Assembly: GCA_015345905.1 (NCBI GenBank)
Contig: JADDTR010000002.1
Span: forward strand, 1,302,001 to 1,366,000
Length of the DNA stretch: 64,000 bases
Source: Aotearoamyces nothofagi
Lineage: Eukaryota > Ascomycota > Leotiomycetes > Leotiales > Tympanidaceae
Direction: 5' to 3'
A program made the translations under genes and the position numbers. How positions within the stretch are numbered: the stretch's first letter is position 1; each line of letters begins with the position of its first letter. The notes beneath the pieces were generated by a model that did not search any database, had not been told where the DNA came from, and saw nothing but the letters and a program-made list of their open reading frames with translations. Positions 1-10,140 of the stretch are shown here, piece after piece.

Positions 1-621
1 TCACATCCTTTCAATTGCCTGTCCTGATGAAGAGGCAACTCTCTCCCCGTCCTCCACCATTCCATCGCTTTCTAGTAAAAAATAATGATTTCTTCAGCTC
101 TTCTCATCGGGTTCCACCATATCCGTTGAACATTCGATGTTTGATCTGTCAGACATTTAAATCGGATGATTAGAGACGATACACGAAGATCCATATCTGG
201 TGTTTCGCCTGTTTCATTCCTGATTTGGACGTCGGTACACCGTGCTGAAGCCTATATCGAGGTGCAAGCCGAATATATCACTGTTTTGCTTGTCATTGTG
301 TGGAAAGTACGCATCTAATAAGGCAACTAATGCGAAAAATTGGGGCTGTGTGGATGCTCGATTTCGCGGTTTCATCTGCTGGTCCCATCTTTGATGATCA
401 TACATTAGGGATGCTTGTCACGAACGTCTGTTCAACGGCAATCACCAAAACCTAGGATTTCAACGATAGATATAATCAGATACAGCCTCGATTCTTGACT
501 AGGCACTTTGAATCTTCAACTATCCGCCGTACGAAATAGTTACGGGCGCTTCAATGATCTAAACAGCGACGTTTGTTGCCTCGATCTTGAACGATTGTCA
601 AGATAAGATATTATCCTCAAA
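1..621. other. Gene-free left edge, 5' region of the ORP1-like gene
   Basis: No reading frame here has protein-like composition and no exon of a gene further left is visible. The stretch is the presumed promoter and 5' leader of the gene starting at 622. I see no RNA gene or repeat in it. Confidence 0.5.
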
Positions 622-3052
622 ATGGATGTTACATCGATGCTCAATGACACTCCCGTGGCTGCTGGGCAGCCTCAGAGTCCATCCAGTACACTGACTCGGA
701 GTCGTACTCCATGGGATGCTGGAGGCTATTCACTTCCGATTCACCCACGGTCCAGTGCGGCAGTCAACTCCGACATTCACTACGTCGAGTCACCGGTTGA
801 GTGTCTCATTGAATCATTCCCGGGACATAGGCAATCAGAGAGTCGGAGCAGTTTCTCTTCATTTGCTTCATCCAACTCAACAACACACTCCAGACTTTCA
901 TCCACCTCAACTGTTTCAAGCTTCTATCCTTTAAGCAGTATCACAGTAGACGGGAAATTTAAAGACCCTCCAGGGGATGCCCATTTGATACCGAACGGAG
1001 GATCGCTTTCTCCTACTGTGATCAAGAATCCCGCAGACGCTTGCTCCCAACATCTACAGTCAATCAACACATTAGCCATCATCGCAGAACAGAATCTAAG
1101 TGAAAGTCCTCAAGGGAACGAATCTCAACTTACGCTCCTAGGAGACAGAATGGTCAGGACCAAGACATCTGCGGGGGTGGAAAGACGCGGACGAAGAGTA
1201 CCTCCGGAATCCTCTAGGCCAGCATCCCCGAGCGACGCTATTATGATCAAGCGAACGGTTCCTTCTACGACCCAAACCATTTTAGAGCCGTCTGACTATC
1301 AAGTTTTAGACTCTTTCGAAAGAGAACAAATGTGAGTATAGAGTCTTACCAATCTCGTCAAAACTAATATAGGTCTCTAGGAGATATGCTCCTGAAGTGA
1401 ACGACCGACAAGATTTTCAGACACACGCCAGGAGGCTTTCTGAACAGAGTAGAAGTCACAAAAGAGCCGTCTCAGCTCCTAATTTCCAGGGGTCTATGGG
1501 TACTTCTCAGCAAGGTTATGGTTCACCAATATCTATGCGTCCCGCCACTGAGCCAACACCGCCACTACGACGGCATTCGGAGCATGATTCACCTGGAAAG
1601 TTGGTTCTTTACAGAAGCCCAGATACCCCTCCTGCAGACTCACCTCCTCGAGACAATGGACCAACATGTATGTTTATGGACAATTGTAATTTGGACTCTC
1701 CGTTTCGAAAAGCAATATCTCATATCTTTGGCCGGAATAAGATGTGTACTCGCATCATCCCTCCTCACGTTTGGGTTTACTTGTGCCGAAAGCATTATCA
1801 ACGAGGTCGGTACAGGGATCAATTTGGGTTTGCAAGAAATACCCAGTGTTCTCTTCTCCAGAAGCAGATACAGCGGATCGCGGAATGGAGTGATGAAAAC
1901 GAGCGAAGGAAGGAAGGTGTAGTCGTGAAGGACTGGGGCATCGCTCTTAGGAAACGTGAGCAGATACGTATCGATGAGCTCGAAGAGGCAAATGCCAATG
2001 AATCTCGATGTGGCAACGCCACGCAAGTCGACACACTCGGAGCTGGAAGAGATTCAGCCCCAGCCACTGCAGTTCCAAAATGGCTTCGAGATCTATGTGG
2101 AAGGGGATACAGTACCTCAGAGATCCAAGAGATTATTGATCGTCTGCAGGAGGAAATGAAAACTGCCGTAAACCCTGACTTTCCAGACATTGAGCTCCTT
2201 CCGAATCTCATCATGGATCGCGGAGAATCTAGTTCACCCAAGGGATACGCGAAGAGAAAAGTAAATAAAGGTAATCATCAGAGATCACAGTCAATGGGCG
2301 AACAGTTGGGCAATCACGAAGATAGGAACGAGACTGCGATTCAGAAGCGGAAACGATATGCTCATATGGAAGATGAAGGCTATTTCTCCCCAATGCAGCG
2401 AAAGCTTCAACGCGTGCTTGTGAATGACCGAGGCGCAAATTCTAGAAGCCACAACCAAGAAGCAGCCCACCAGCCAATGTTTACAGGCATTCTCGAGGAG
2501 TTTGCGCGTGAGGGCATTTTTACCAGCCATATACCTGGTAATGATTACTCTCAGCTTATTCCTAACACTCATGGGCAGCCACCACCGCTACCTGCACCTA
2601 CGCCACAGAGGCAGAATGCGGAATCCATGGCTGCTCACCTCGACTCCGGACTGTCGATCACAGAGCAAATATATTCAGCAGCACGGCATCGTATGCATCG
2701 GCGTTCACAGTCCGATATAGGTGGTGATCAAGTCCGTGAACACGCTTCAGCGGAATTTGAAAGATATGTCAAATCTGAAGTGCGAGCAAATGCCGGATCT
2801 AGTCCTCAGCAGGACATCTCACGGCCAGAGGTGAATTTCATTCAACCAAATATCCGCCCCAAAAAACACACACGTCACCGGAGCTCTCCTATCGCACCTC
2901 GTTCAATCTTGAGTCTTAACATGGTATCTCAGTATTTTCGTCCAGGCGATATTCCTAGCTCGGTGCGTGCTCATCGGACTTCCCCAACCAGGTTTCCTCC
3001 GCCGACGGAGCCTCAACCCTTCCAGTCTCCGAATGCAACCTTAACGGATTAG
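622..3052 (+). CDS. ORP1-like fungal protein with a Cys/His-containing conserved core, function unknown
   Basis: Two exons, 622-1331 and 1381-3052, give about 793 residues. The 49-nt intron (1332-1380) has a GTGAGT donor, an ACTAAT branch site and a TAG acceptor; joining it reads EREQM-RYAPEVND without a break. The only globular part is roughly residues 330-445, which opens CMFMDNCN, continues KAISHIFGRNK and CTRIIPPHVWVYLCRKHYQR, then has a charged helical stretch. The rest is Ser/Pro-rich and probably disordered. I recognise this core as a fungus-restricted family sometimes labelled ORP1-like in genome annotation. It is not an oxysterol-binding protein. Cys and His spacing could bind metal or DNA, but that is inference; no function is claimed. 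Confidence 0.85.
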
Positions 3053-3645
3053 GCAAGACAATGATCATTCTCCATCTACTAGCCTTTGCCATTGTTAAAA
3101 CGTACGGAATTTGCCTTAGGAGCTTGTAATGAATATCCTGCCAGATCTTCTTTCGGCGAAAGCCATTTATTTCTAACCGACAAAAGCGATGATATTCTCG
3201 GTATCAAGTTTATAAATTACGATGATATTATTGTTATTACTATTGGTTCCTTTTATCCTACAGCGATGTTTTAGGGAGTCTGGAATATTGGGTGATGAAG
3301 CTGGAGGAGCGGTCCCATAAAATGTCCCTGGTGGATCGGGCTGGAAAGGATAACTTGATGGACCATGCGAGCATTAGCAACACCAGAATTGGGAGGTATC
3401 GGGTACAAAATGCGCTGATTTCTATGCAGCTAGACGTCCTGTATTACAATAGAACGATGATCTTCAAAATAGACAGTCTACCTAAATGTGTTCAGCCGTA
3501 AACAATCATTATCCATGTCTACCCATCCCCCTTGTATACACTGCTCACAATGATAGGGGTGCATTAAAATATCTAGGAATCTGGGTATCCTCTTTTTCTC
3601 TTTTCTTTTATTTCCCTCCCATCTTTATATCCTCGATATTTTACT
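3053..3645. other. Convergent intergenic region
   Basis: AT-rich DNA between the stop codons of the ORP1-like gene (+) and GET3 (-), expected to hold both 3' UTRs. Short open frames here have no recognisable protein content. Confidence 0.5.
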
Positions 3646-4730
3646 TTACGCGCTACCCTCAGGCGGTACATACGGTTTAATCAGCATCTCACTAAACTTC
3701 TCTAGCCTCTCTCTTCCTCTAACCTCGTCGACGAGCAACGGCATCTTCACGACATTAAATTCGTCATACAGCTCCTCGATTTGCTCAAGATATTTCTTCT
3801 GCATCTTCCGTCTTGCAGTACACTGCTCACACTGGCTGCCTTTCTTAGGAAACAGTAGCTGATTCACCACAATGCAGTGGGTGTCGATGTGATAGCTCGC
3901 CAGCTCCTGGATCATACGCTCGGTTTCATAGAGGGACAAGAATTCCGGGATACACACACACACGAACGTCGTCATCGTGTCGTCCTTAAACTGCGTATTC
4001 ACCTCGCTAATGGTCTCACGGAGCGACTCGAGCTTCTGCATCATTTCTGGCAGGTTCGCACCGTTTGGTAGACCGCCCTGAGCACCGAGGATGCCGTTTA
4101 GCATCGGACCAAATTGAGTTGAGAGTTGTGAGATCTTTGCCAGAGCCTTCTCGAGCACGGTGGGGAATTGCAAGAAGCGCAGTGTATGGCCTGTGGGTGC
4201 GGTGTCGAAGATGATGGTTTCATAGGAGAGCGATTTGACTTGTTTAAGCACCTCGGCGAAGGACATTGCTTCGTCAATACCGGGAATCTATGATGTATTG
4301 TTAGACTTATGCGCCTTTCCTAGAGACTATAGACTGGGGAACTTACAGCGAATGCAAGGTCCTGCATCATTCCACCAACACCACCAGCTGCAGCCTCCCC
4401 TCCTTCATCGCCTTGTCCAGCCAATAACTCCTGAATGCTGCCATTAGGGTCAATCTCCATAGCACTCAAGTTGGTGAAGCCCTCAACCAGACGCGCCTCC
4501 TTTCCGAATTTCTGCGAGAAAGCATCGGACAGGTTGTGTGCGGGATCGGTCGAGATGAGCAGCACCGAGCGACGGACCTTAGCCAGCTGGATAGCAAGCG
4601 AACATGAGGTTGTAGTCTTCCCTACGCCACCTTTGCCGCCGACGAAGATCCACCGGAGGGTTTTCTGGTCGAGTATCGATTGTAGAGTCGGCTCGAGGAC
4701 GTCATCGTCTGCGTTTATGAGAGCGGACAT
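3646..4730 (-). CDS. GET3: GET3, ATPase of the tail-anchored protein insertion pathway
   Basis: Exons 4347-4730 and 3646-4287 encode 341 residues; the 59-nt intron (4288-4346) has a GTAAGT donor and TAG acceptor and joins in phase 0. Get3 is a cytosolic homodimeric ATPase that takes tail-anchored membrane proteins from Sgt2/Get4-Get5 and delivers them to Get1/Get2 at the ER. Seen here: the deviant Walker [12 protein letters not shown] at residues 31-41, the switch motif [10 protein letters not shown], and the zinc CxxC pair at about Cys281 and Cys284 (CEQC) that bridges the dimer. Length matches the family (yeast about 354). The start is the ATG at 4730, since the frame upstream lacks conserved residues. 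Confidence 0.97.
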
Positions 4731-5375
4731 GGTCGTGAGAGATATAACAACACACAACGGGGAACAGAGTCGTGAAGCAGCTTCTTAATGTGAGGCCGCA
4801 AAGGTGTGTACTGTTGTGTCTACAAGTTGCTGTGATAAGGGCCCTGAGATAAAGCTTGAGAGCTTCTGCAACGTTCGAGAAGCTGCTCTCACTAGCGTCG
4901 CATCATGGTAGGTAGAAGCCAGATGGCATTTCATTGAAACCACATGGTTATGGGTCGCATCTCGTGTAAATTAGACCGTATACCGTAAAAGTAATTCAGC
5001 TTGTATTCATCCTGTCTTTAATATTGATATTACTTTTTCCAGCATTGTAAAAACCTCCTTGTGTTATGAGCTTGAGAAAGGCATATATCCCTGCACGAGG
5101 CTGAGAGCGGCGACCTCCGGGTTGCGGGCTGTTATCGATAGCTGTAGCCTCGAGTTTTAATGGACTCCAATATCCCATGCAAAGACTTTCTCCCCCATCC
5201 TTTTACCTGAGCACCGAATACCATAGATCAATATTGGAATTGGCTCAATTGTGACTTTCTGCAATTGAGAAAAGCCAGAAATCAGTGCGCTCTGTTTCTT
5301 AGCTCTTGTCTACATCCTCTTCGCCCGTCCACACCAAACAGCTCTCAATTTATTGCTCAGGTCCCACCGTCCACC
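4731..5375. promoter_or_regulatory. Divergent promoter region GET3 / HIU hydrolase
   Basis: About 645 bp between the divergent starts of GET3 (-) and the transthyretin-like gene (+). No additional gene is visible. The frame of the downstream gene stays open upstream of its ATG, but that part shows no family similarity. Confidence 0.5.
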
Positions 5376-5762
5376 ATGGTCGCTACGCCTCCCATCTCCT
5401 GTCATGTCCTTGACACGATAATAGGCCGGCCGGGACCGAATATCAGTGTAAAGCTCTTCCCTACCGTGCCATCCAATGCCGGCGTTAAATCCACGGTTTT
5501 TACTGCAATCACGAACTCGGATGGGCGGATCAAGGAATGGAGTACTGCGGACGATGCTGAGACAGTAGAGAAGCTACTGGCTGGAGTTTTTAAGGATGGG
5601 CTGAGCACTTGGACTTTGCAATTCGATACAGGAGCTTATTATGGAGTGGAGAATACTTTCTGGCCGAGCGTATCGTTGACCTTCTTTGTCAAGAAAGGAG
5701 AGCATTACCATGTCCCGTTATTGTTGGGACCGTATAGCTACACTACTTATCGAGGAAGTTAA
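5376..5762 (+). CDS. 5-hydroxyisourate hydrolase (transthyretin-like)
   Basis: A single exon of 128 residues. The enzyme hydrolyses 5-hydroxyisourate to OHCU after urate oxidase, in purine catabolism leading to allantoin. The family signatures are at both ends: the N-terminal HVLDTIIGRPGPN (residues 10-22) and the obligatory C-terminal YRGS tetrapeptide at 125-128, which separates these hydrolases from true transthyretins. The start at 5376 (CCACCATGG, a strong context) places the HVLD motif at the usual distance from the N terminus; the 37 open codons upstream are not family-like. No peroxisomal PTS1 is present, as the protein ends in RGS. Confidence 0.95.
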   Translation: MVATPPISCHVLDTIIGRPGPNISVKLFPTVPSNAGVKSTVFTAITNSDGRIKEWSTADDAETVEKLLAGVFKDGLSTWTLQFDTGAYYGVENTFWPSVSLTFFVKKGEHYHVPLLLGPYSYTTYRGS

Positions 5763-5944
5763 GGAAGTTCTAGATAAAGGATGGTGTCACTGGAACTTAC
5801 AGCCCAGTCAGTTTACCACGGCTGCATGCCAAATTTTCAGAACGGTTGGCAGTATGATGGCAGTGAAGATATGCATTTGAAACTGCTATCATCTGTTCAT
5901 TACATTACTTAATCAGACACGTTCGTATCCAGTCATTTTGGACT

Positions 5945-6475
5945 TTAAACATTCCCAAGAACCTTCTGGACCTTCGGTTTCTCCACGGAGATCACGTAGC
6001 CTGGTTGCACATAGCCGTCTTCCTCGACAATTGCCATCACCCCAACATTCCTTCTTGCCACCTCTCCTTTCTCATTTTTTATTGCACATCGCTCCAGAAG
6101 TCCTTTCGGCCATTCATCAAGTCGCTTCTTGGGATTCCTGAGCCCGGTAACCCTGATGACCGCATGTCCATCATGGTCCCCAAAATGCAGCTTTGTGCCC
6201 TCCGGGAGATCAACCAGATCAATGCCTCTTGTTGTGATATTCTCACCGAGTGCACCTGGTGAAATGATATATGCTCGGCCTTTACTGTCTTTCTTTGCTA
6301 GCTCGGTGAAAAGCTCAGAGGCAATCAGGTGGACCTGACGACGGTTGGATGGCGATGGGTTCACACCACAATGTATGTCTCCTTCAACCCCACATCCACT
6401 TAGGAGATAGATAGTGCTTGAAGTAGCTTTGGAAAAGCTATGAACTGCAGATGCGGACACTGATAAGACGGACAT
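5945..6475 (-). CDS. Stand-alone MOSC domain protein
   Basis: An intronless frame of 176 residues, tail-to-tail with the HIU hydrolase and 183 bp away. MOSC domains bind molybdenum cofactor or sulfur in Moco sulfurases and YiiM-like proteins. Seen here are GVEGDIHCG (the domain's glycine-aspartate-histidine motif), RQVHLIASELFTEL, PGALGENITTRGIDL and a late VGVMAIVEEDG. The ATG at 6475 is chosen because the only upstream extension begins at a TTG. The substrate is unknown. Proximity to a purine-catabolism gene is probably chance, although xanthine dehydrogenase in the same pathway is a Moco enzyme. Confidence 0.9.
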   Translation of the reverse strand: MSVLSVSASAVHSFSKATSSTIYLLSGCGVEGDIHCGVNPSPSNRRQVHLIASELFTELAKKDSKGRAYIISPGALGENITTRGIDLVDLPEGTKLHFGDHDGHAVIRVTGLRNPKKRLDEWPKGLLERCAIKNEKGEVARRNVGVMAIVEEDGYVQPGYVISVEKPKVQKVLGNV

Positions 6476-7412
6476 ACTGGAGATGCTTCTCAACAGAATG
6501 GTTCAAGAATATCGTAACGGTCTACTTTAACTTTGAATGGGCTAAAGAGAACTAGTCGCATATGACAGTAGGTGAAACACATAACATAAGGAGAATGTAC
6601 TTCTGTAAAATACATGTGCTTGACCTACTCGACGACATTGAACTGGAGAGCCACGTTGCAAGCCGCCCAAATATCATAGCAATCCACATACGGTAATGCG
6701 CAACACAGCCTCGAAGCCGATGCAGAGGCATCCCTACACGGATTCTGCGATCCAGTATGATGAGTTGTATATGAGCGTGTGATCCCATTTGATGTGCATA
6801 ACCGTGCATTGTTGGTGTGTGGTGCCCACCAACCAGAAAGGAGTAGAAAATCTTGAAAGTTGGAAGGCTTCGGAGTCTGCAGAACCTGGAAGAAATGCAC
6901 GTTCGCATGCTCCAAAGAATGGCCCTGGATGCTTTAAATGAAAAATCTGCACTACTAATTTTTCGACAATATTTCCAAGGGAGCTGAGAAGTTACAGCGA
7001 TGGAAGTCTCGCAGAGCTAGTCCTAGGAATGCGCGAAATTGGGAACTACCTCCAAGGCAAGAAAAAGATAACAGCGATAGGGACACTTCATATATCGTGC
7101 CCTCATATATAAGCACAATGAACATCCAATAAAGCGGAAGAGGCTTCTACCGCAAAATTCTCTACTTCATCTGGTTGCGACCTCGAACGTGGTTGGGAGT
7201 TGCTAGACAATGAAGCGGAGCCTGCTGCCGAGACCACTTTACGCGCTTGATACAAAATCGCGTTCCAGTCGCGTAAACCCGAACGCGACTTGTCAGCCTC
7301 CTCCATTTTTGGATATACCTCAAGAACATTGTCAGGAACGCCCAATGAATCCCTCCTACCTTACAATTAAACAATTACAGCATTGTTCCTGCGTTGTAAA
7401 TATTACCCCAAG
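6476..7412. promoter_or_regulatory. Divergent region MOSC gene / CDT1-like, with MCB-like motifs
   Basis: About 940 bp with no supported gene; the open frames at 6.55-6.95 kb are overlapping short ones without family features. Four CGCG-core hexamers lie within 48 bp: ACGCGC 7241-7246, TCGCGT 7258-7263, TCGCGT 7269-7274 and ACGCGA 7283-7288, about 125-170 bp before the CDT1-like ATG. Confidence 0.5.
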
Positions 7413-8942
7413 ATGTCGACCGCAAAAAGAAGGAAGGTGACAACCACAGCCCCGAGAACCGCGTCTTCCTCAACGAGGGGCATCGCTGCCTACACGAAGG
7501 TTTCGAAGTCCCAAATCGTTTCTAAACCCATATACGATAAAACTGTATTAATAGACTCATGCGCGACTACTCAATTAGTCAATACTGTTGATTCGGATAG
7601 GAAGAGAAAGCTTATTCTCGTGAATGAGTTCGCGGCGGGCGCAACAGTGTCACAGGCATCAGACATTCTTCCTGAAGTGATAAATCAATCAGTGAGGGAC
7701 ATTAAGCCTCTGCGTCAAAGAAAGTCAGACGAATCTCAGAGACAGCTACGGACTCCGCAGAAACCTACCTCGCCCTTCCCCTCTCCAAATACTCCGACGA
7801 AGGGGGCCATCGCCATTCTCGACCGGCTTCTACTATCGTCATCGTCCTCCCAAACCGAGCAATTGTCACCATTACGATCAGAAGCATCGATTATTACAGA
7901 AATTGAACACACACAGTGTCAATCATGTATTGAGAAGATTGCGGACAACAAAACAGACGAACTACCAGCAGAACTTCTTGACCTTATCAATTTACATTCG
8001 TCATTTCTCACAGCGCTCTCCCTACACTATGCACACAATGGCACGAATTCGCCGGCGGACCTTCGTCTTTTATGCCCAGACGTGGCCCGGGCGTGGGGAA
8101 AGCGGAAGGTCATGCTCGATGATATTAGAAGGACTCTAGCAATACTGAACAATACCTTAGTGAAGGATAATGCACGCCAAGATCGCGCATTGTCAGAACT
8201 TACTCTATCAGATTATGGGCATGGAAAGATTTGCGTTGAAATCAAAACTGGCATAGGGAGAAGTGGGAGGATAGCACGGCCGCTCGACGAGAACCGACTG
8301 AACGATGTATTCATTTGCAACCTACATAATTTATGGAAGGATCAGAAGGAAACCGAAATTCTTTCTTCTGAAACATTCATCAAAGAGCTTGCCCTCGAGC
8401 CCATTGCCATTTGCTCATCCTTGACAAAGATGTCACCTCTCCTGGCAAAAGGACAGCGAAGACTTGAGGATTTGAGGGCGGGCATAATACTGAGAAAGGA
8501 GGCAGAACAAGTTGAGAAAACTCCGAAAACAATCTCGGAACAGAAAGGGCAAAGGCCAAGTCTGCTCGAAAGGCTCAAGGCAAAGCAGCTTTATCAATCA
8601 ACATTACCAGCACCGCCCTCAAAAGAACAATGCGCTCGAAAGGCAGCTTTGCATCGACTTGAAGAAGTGGTTGCTGTATTGACTTTGCTTACCACTTCGA
8701 CTTCAATCGGGCAATCTCGAGTCTCCTTCACTCTCCCCACAGTCTTGGGCAAGTTGAAGGACTCATTCAAAACGCCGATATCAAGAGAGGAAGGAGAAAA
8801 CTGTGTCAGATTACTGGCTTCGGACATTGCCCCGGAGTGGTTGAGGGTGGTCAGGATGGGAAAAGTAGATGCGATCGTAGTCATCCGCGAGAATCGCCCG
8901 TCGGATATTGATATAAAGGAGCGAGTTAAGCGTTCTGCATGA
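7413..8942 (+). CDS. DNA replication licensing factor Cdt1-like
   Basis: Single exon, 509 residues. Cdt1 loads MCM2-7 onto origins with ORC and Cdc6 in G1. The central part (about residues 190-330) has the helical, winged-helix-like region ending in VARAWGKRKVMLDDIRRTLAIL. The C terminus (about 405-500) resembles the MCM-binding winged helix of Cdt1, including LLASDIAPEWLRVVR. The N terminus is basic and Ser/Thr-rich. Near residue 22 it carries TRGIAAYTK, which loosely recalls a PIP-box but lacks the usual glutamine. The start is the ATG in AAGATGTCGACC at 7413. Assignment rests on fold-level resemblance because Cdt1 sequences diverge strongly. Confidence 0.75.
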   Translation: MSTAKRRKVTTTAPRTASSSTRGIAAYTKVSKSQIVSKPIYDKTVLIDSCATTQLVNTVDSDRKRKLILVNEFAAGATVSQASDILPEVINQSVRDIKPLRQRKSDESQRQLRTPQKPTSPFPSPNTPTKGAIAILDRLLLSSSSSQTEQLSPLRSEASIITEIEHTQCQSCIEKIADNKTDELPAELLDLINLHSSFLTALSLHYAHNGTNSPADLRLLCPDVARAWGKRKVMLDDIRRTLAILNNTLVKDNARQDRALSELTLSDYGHGKICVEIKTGIGRSGRIARPLDENRLNDVFICNLHNLWKDQKETEILSSETFIKELALEPIAICSSLTKMSPLLAKGQRRLEDLRAGIILRKEAEQVEKTPKTISEQKGQRPSLLERLKAKQLYQSTLPAPPSKEQCARKAALHRLEEVVAVLTLLTTSTSIGQSRVSFTLPTVLGKLKDSFKTPISREEGENCVRLLASDIAPEWLRVVRMGKVDAIVVIRENRPSDIDIKERVKRSA

Positions 8943-9174
8943 TACTGTTTTGCATAGCGATGGGGTTACTGGCACATGAGACTGTCATAGGAGTTGTTTT
9001 GAGGATTGGATACCGGAGCCAAAAGGCCACGAATTGAATGAATGCCATGATCTCATCTATGCTTTTCAGTGCACCTAGAATTGTGACCACATAATCTCAA
9101 ACGCTAATCATGCCCAACCAGAGACCCCTTCGCAAACCTCGGAAATAGTAGAAGCCAGCCACCAGAAACTTCAT

Positions 9175-9736
9175 CTACTTCTTCTTAGGTCCAAACCGGG
9201 GAGCACCGATATCAGTTCCCCGCAGCTTAACACCCAGAACCCTCTCCATTGCACCCAAAATCTTCTGATCCGGTACTGCTGTGCCTCTCTCAAATTCTGC
9301 GACGATACTTTGTGTGGTGTTGCACTTAGTGGCAAGATCCTTCTGGGTCATCTTTGGCTCCATCTTCTGCCTCTGCTCCGATATAACACCTCCAACCTTC
9401 GTACCGATAGTGTTAGGCTTGACGATATCGTCGCTGCGATCGACTTTCGTTAGATGCTGGCCTTCAACAGCTGGTTTTGAAGACTGTGAGTGAAAGGTTA
9501 GTGGGGCTGACCAGCAATAGCGGGGTACGCAACGCTGCGAAAGAGGTAGCTGGGCACGCAGAGGTTGTAGGGACACATACAGAGTTACCAGCGCCAAACT
9601 TCTTCTCGGTGCCAATGACGGAACCACTGCGTTGGGCAGCGTTGAGAGCTGTCTTGCCGCGCACAACAGTCTCACGGGGTGCACCGCCACCGCGGGTCTT
9701 GCTGCCGATCTTCGTAACGGTGTCCCAGTCGTCCAT
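9175..9736 (-). CDS. MBF1: MBF1, multiprotein-bridging transcriptional coactivator
   Basis: Exons 9581-9736 and 9175-9483 encode 154 residues, against 151 in yeast. The 97-nt intron (GTATGT donor, CTAAC branch, CAG acceptor) joins in phase 0. Mbf1 bridges bZIP activators such as Gcn4 to TBP and also limits frameshifting on collided ribosomes. The N-terminal MBF1 domain begins [11 protein letters not shown] and continues to the conserved [19 protein letters not shown] Cro/C1-type helix-turn-helix follows ([21 protein letters not shown]), then the basic C-terminal tail RFGPKKK. It is convergent with CDT1 and divergent from the DUF1365 gene. Confidence 0.97.
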
Positions 9737-10140
9737 TGTAACTGATAAGATGAGATAGATCGACTATGTGTGGTTTTGAATGTCTTGATTACTGTTGACA
9801 AGGAGGGCTTATGTTGTACTTGTTTGTGATGAGAAGGTGTACTGTGGTATATTTGTGTGAAGACGTATCATGTGACGACGGGAAGGCTGTGGCACGCCGG
9901 CATGAATTATACGCTAGTGGGGAAGCGAGTCCCTCCCGTCCCCTGCCATCTCCAATGGCTTCCTAGGGATTCCATTCCACCTTATCAAGAGATCAGATCC
10001 AGAATTGCACAGACGTCAAATATTATACAGATAATATCTGGTAGTAATGTGAATTTCAGTACGATATTTAACGTCTGGAATAATGCTAGAAACTCTTTCT
10101 CGAAGGCCTTCATGATCCTGTGAAATATACAGCACTCGTT
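9737..10140. promoter_or_regulatory. Divergent promoter region MBF1 / DUF1365 gene
   Basis: About 400 bp between divergent starts. An open frame at 9857-10123 has no protein-family features and is probably 5' leader sequence of the DUF1365 gene. Confidence 0.45.

Noticed and set aside
9857-10123. 88-codon plus-strand frame upstream of the DUF1365 gene, considered as a first exon
   Set aside because: No donor leading in frame into the DUF1365 exon, and no protein-family features.
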